From the NCBI GenBank assembly GCA_016712345.1, contig JADJRH010000011.1, forward strand, positions 992,001-1,056,000: a stretch of DNA of 64,000 nucleotides, written 5' to 3'. Below are positions 62,112-64,000 of the stretch, piece by piece. The notes under the pieces are model-generated. The model searched no databases. It saw only the letters and a list, made by a program, of their open reading frames with translations, and was not told the DNA's origin. Origin of the DNA: Polyangiaceae bacterium. GTDB taxonomy: Bacteria; Myxococcota_A; Polyangia; Polyangiales; Polyangiaceae. The position numbers were made by a program, and so were the translations under genes. How positions within the stretch are numbered: position 1 is the first letter of the stretch; every line of letters starts with the position of its first letter.

Positions 62112-63608
62112 ATGTTGTCTTTGCCCCACCGCGCCGCTCTATACTCACTCTTTTCGTTTGCTACTCTGTTTGCCGCTTGTTCTGATGAAAGTTCGAGCAC
62201 CGGCAGCGGTGGTACCGGAGGTACACCGGTTGTGGAGCCGCCGCTCCCCGCGGTAGAAGGTCTGCTGCCCTTTGAGGATAAAAATCCAGACCCCCACATT
62301 TTGGAGGTGGACTTGGTGGCAAAGGCCCACGCCGTTCAACTTTTGCCGGGTGACCTGACAAATCTACTCAACTATAACGATCAGTTTCCGGGCCCTTTGC
62401 TGCACGCGCGAGTGGGTGACAGGGTCATTGTTCACTTTACCAATCAACTCGACGAAGAAACGATCATCCATTGGCATGGTCTGCGTATTTCTGACACGAT
62501 GGATGGTTCACCTGTCCTCCAAACCCCGGTTCTTCCCGGTGGAACGTTTACCTACGACTTTGTGGTGCCCGACGCCGGCACGTATTGGTACCACACCCAC
62601 TATGGTCAGATTAAGCAGTTTGAATATGGCCTGTACGGTGGCCTTGTGGTTCACGAAAAAGACTTTCCCGCGTTTACCGCGGAGCGGCTTTTTGTGGGCG
62701 ACGACATTCGCCTGAATACCAAAAATCAGGTGGGAGCCTTTTTAACAAGTGGGCCCGACGTGGGCGCGGGTAGAATTGGGAACACCGTTCTTTTGAATGG
62801 TAAGGTGGTGAGTGGTCAGGATGGTGAACCGTTTACGTTTACCATTCCGCGCGGAGCTGTGGAGCGTTGGAGATTTGTCCTGGCCACCAATGCGCTCGCC
62901 TACGGGCTTAGAATTGTGGGGGCCGACGCCAAAGTGATCTCTACCGACGGCGGGCTTTTGCCTCAGTCGTTTGCGCTCGATAGGGTAGAAGTGGCTCCGG
63001 GCCAGCGGTATGACTTTGAAGTGCGGCCCAAGGCAGACGCTACAGAAGTGACGCTGGAAGCGCTGATTTTGGTGCTCAACGCCAATGATGAAGTGGTAGA
63101 AGAGCCGTTTGTCCTTGCGCGCGGAGTTGTAGAAGGGGAGGTTACCGCTGAAGAGCCTGTGTACCCCGCGGTGGTGCACCCCGATGTGAATGTGACGCCC
63201 GCAGAGACATTGGAGTGGAAGCTGTCAGGGATGCTGGTTGACAACAAGCCTCAGTTTACCATTAACGGCGTGCCGGGTTTTGTGGGCGATGACCATGACC
63301 ATCTGCTCCTCCACACGTTTCAACCCAACGTGCCTGTGAAAATCACCCTCTCCAGCAACGTGAGCCCGGCGCACCCCTTTCATATTCACGGTCAGTTTTT
63401 TCAGATTCTTGAGCGGGGTGGAAAGCCCGTGTTTGAACCGGGATTGCGCGACACGGTGCACGTGCGCGGAAACGAAACAGCGACCATCCTTTCATACTTT
63501 GAAAATCCGGGCAGGTGGATGGTCCACTGTCATATTTCAGAACACGCTGAAAATGGGATGATGGCTGACATCCAGGTGGGTGACCCAGAGGCCGACCATT
63601 CGCATTGA
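62112..63608 (+). CDS. Multicopper oxidase, lipoprotein
   Basis: The 498-residue oxidase starts at the ATG at 62112 (lipobox 'LFAAC'); an ATG at 62067 would hide the signal. All four copper motifs are present: 'HWHG' (His120, His122), 'YWYHTHYG', 'HPFHIHGQFF' and 'HCHISEHAENGMM'. The last gives the type 1 site with a Met axial ligand. Such laccase-like enzymes oxidise Cu(I), Fe(II) or phenols in the periplasm. It is divergent from the metal-efflux operon, suggesting a role in metal tolerance. Confidence 0.93.
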   Translation: MLSLPHRAALYSLFSFATLFAACSDESSSTGSGGTGGTPVVEPPLPAVEGLLPFEDKNPDPHILEVDLVAKAHAVQLLPGDLTNLLNYNDQFPGPLLHARVGDRVIVHFTNQLDEETIIHWHGLRISDTMDGSPVLQTPVLPGGTFTYDFVVPDAGTYWYHTHYGQIKQFEYGLYGGLVVHEKDFPAFTAERLFVGDDIRLNTKNQVGAFLTSGPDVGAGRIGNTVLLNGKVVSGQDGEPFTFTIPRGAVERWRFVLATNALAYGLRIVGADAKVISTDGGLLPQSFALDRVEVAPGQRYDFEVRPKADATEVTLEALILVLNANDEVVEEPFVLARGVVEGEVTAEEPVYPAVVHPDVNVTPAETLEWKLSGMLVDNKPQFTINGVPGFVGDDHDHLLLHTFQPNVPVKITLSSNVSPAHPFHIHGQFFQILERGGKPVFEPGLRDTVHVRGNETATILSYFENPGRWMVHCHISEHAENGMMADIQVGDPEADHSH

Positions 63609-63699
63609 GACCACTTATTCGAGAGGATTTCGCACAATCACCGCGCGAATGATTCGGGTAAATGTGTTTGTAGCATGATGCGGCAGGTAAGGTTGGGCA

Positions 63700-64000
63700 A
63701 TGGTGCGCAATAAAAAGTTCTCCTTCGACTCCGTTCGATGGATAAAAGTCCCCGCTGGGCTCTATCAGCTCGGTTGGCGCTATACGGATCTTCTACCCGC
63801 CGGTGCGGCTCAACCCGAGGCGGTAGATTCGTGGGTGCGGCGTCGTTTTTCGCCCGAGCGCGATGTACACCTCCCGGAGTTTGAAATTGCGCGCGACGCG
63901 GTGGCAGTTTCGGCGCTGGCGGGCGACTCTTACGATTTGGAGTGCACCACGCTCAGCGAATTGTGCGACCTGCTCGATGCGCTTTTATCAAAACACGGCT
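63700..64000 (+). CDS. Formylglycine-generating-enzyme-like (SUMF1) protein, 5' part
   Basis: An open frame from the ATG at 63700 runs out of the window; 100 residues are visible. 'WIKVPAGLYQLGWRYTD' and 'SPERDVHLPEFEIARDAVAV' resemble the opening of FGE-sulfatase domains ('PGG.F.MGS', 'P.H.V.L..F.I...PVT'). AAGGTTGGG precedes the start. Several conserved positions are substituted ('AGLYQLGWR' for 'GGTFxMGS'), so it may be a diverged member. The catalytic cysteines would lie outside the window. Confidence 0.6.
   Translation, partial: MVRNKKFSFDSVRWIKVPAGLYQLGWRYTDLLPAGAAQPEAVDSWVRRRFSPERDVHLPEFEIARDAVAVSALAGDSYDLECTTLSELCDLLDALLSKHG

Noticed and set aside
1..64000. tRNA, rRNA or riboswitch
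   Set aside because: Reading for tRNA arm signatures and common riboswitch cores found none that held up; a covariance-model scan would be needed to be sure.

Overview
The window looks like chromosome from a high-GC myxobacterium (Myxococcota), probably of the Polyangia/Sorangiineae type. The evidence is family content: a eukaryote-like Ser/Thr kinase, many lipoproteins with Gly/Ser/Thr-rich linkers after the lipobox, Cys-rich repeat proteins, PEGA, DNRLRE, VWA and beta-propeller surface proteins, and an orphan type VI sheath protein. No rRNA or tRNA gene was recognised. This taxonomic call is inference from families, not from a marker gene.

Layout. 1-20.7 kb: end of a TPR/winged-helix regulator, an amidase, a repeat element, an orphan TssC divergent from a transmembrane Ser/Thr kinase, then a long rightward run of envelope genes: PEGA protein, frameshifted Cys-rich lipoprotein, large lipase-like lipoprotein, DNRLRE lipoprotein, CNNM/CBS transporter, and a VWA lipoprotein with a membrane partner. 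20.8-24.6 kb: small and lipoprotein genes, including a PHM-like copper-monooxygenase homologue. 24.6-31.0 kb: an accessory island with a truncated three-Cys-partner gene, a Gp37/Gp68 (DUF5131) gene, a frameshifted YhcG-type nuclease, a MerR regulator facing a large array of 21/22-bp repeats, and an AAA ATPase-DUF4276 pair. 31.2-40 kb: more lipoproteins, gamma-glutamyltransferase and two small conserved enzymes. 40.3-46.1 kb: a three-gene operon of unrecognised proteins, one very large and two paralogous. 46.2-48.2 kb: a lipase with its foldase. 48.6-55.6 kb: an SpvB/RHS polymorphic toxin with an LHH-type nuclease tip and a candidate immunity gene. 55.7-64 kb: a CzcCBA-type metal efflux operon divergent from a multicopper oxidase, then the start of a formylglycine-generating-enzyme-like gene.

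Three signals cut across the genes. The palindrome GTGTACAC occurs 26 times against about one expected, and it is missing from the stretches holding the island and the unknown operon. A roughly 310-bp sequence occurs twice, inverted and about 99% identical, 36 kb apart, beside smaller repeats carrying CACGGAG motifs. Four reading-frame breaks (Cys-rich gene, yhcG, two in the RHS gene) are each repaired by adding one base, so they are either assembly indels or recent mutations.
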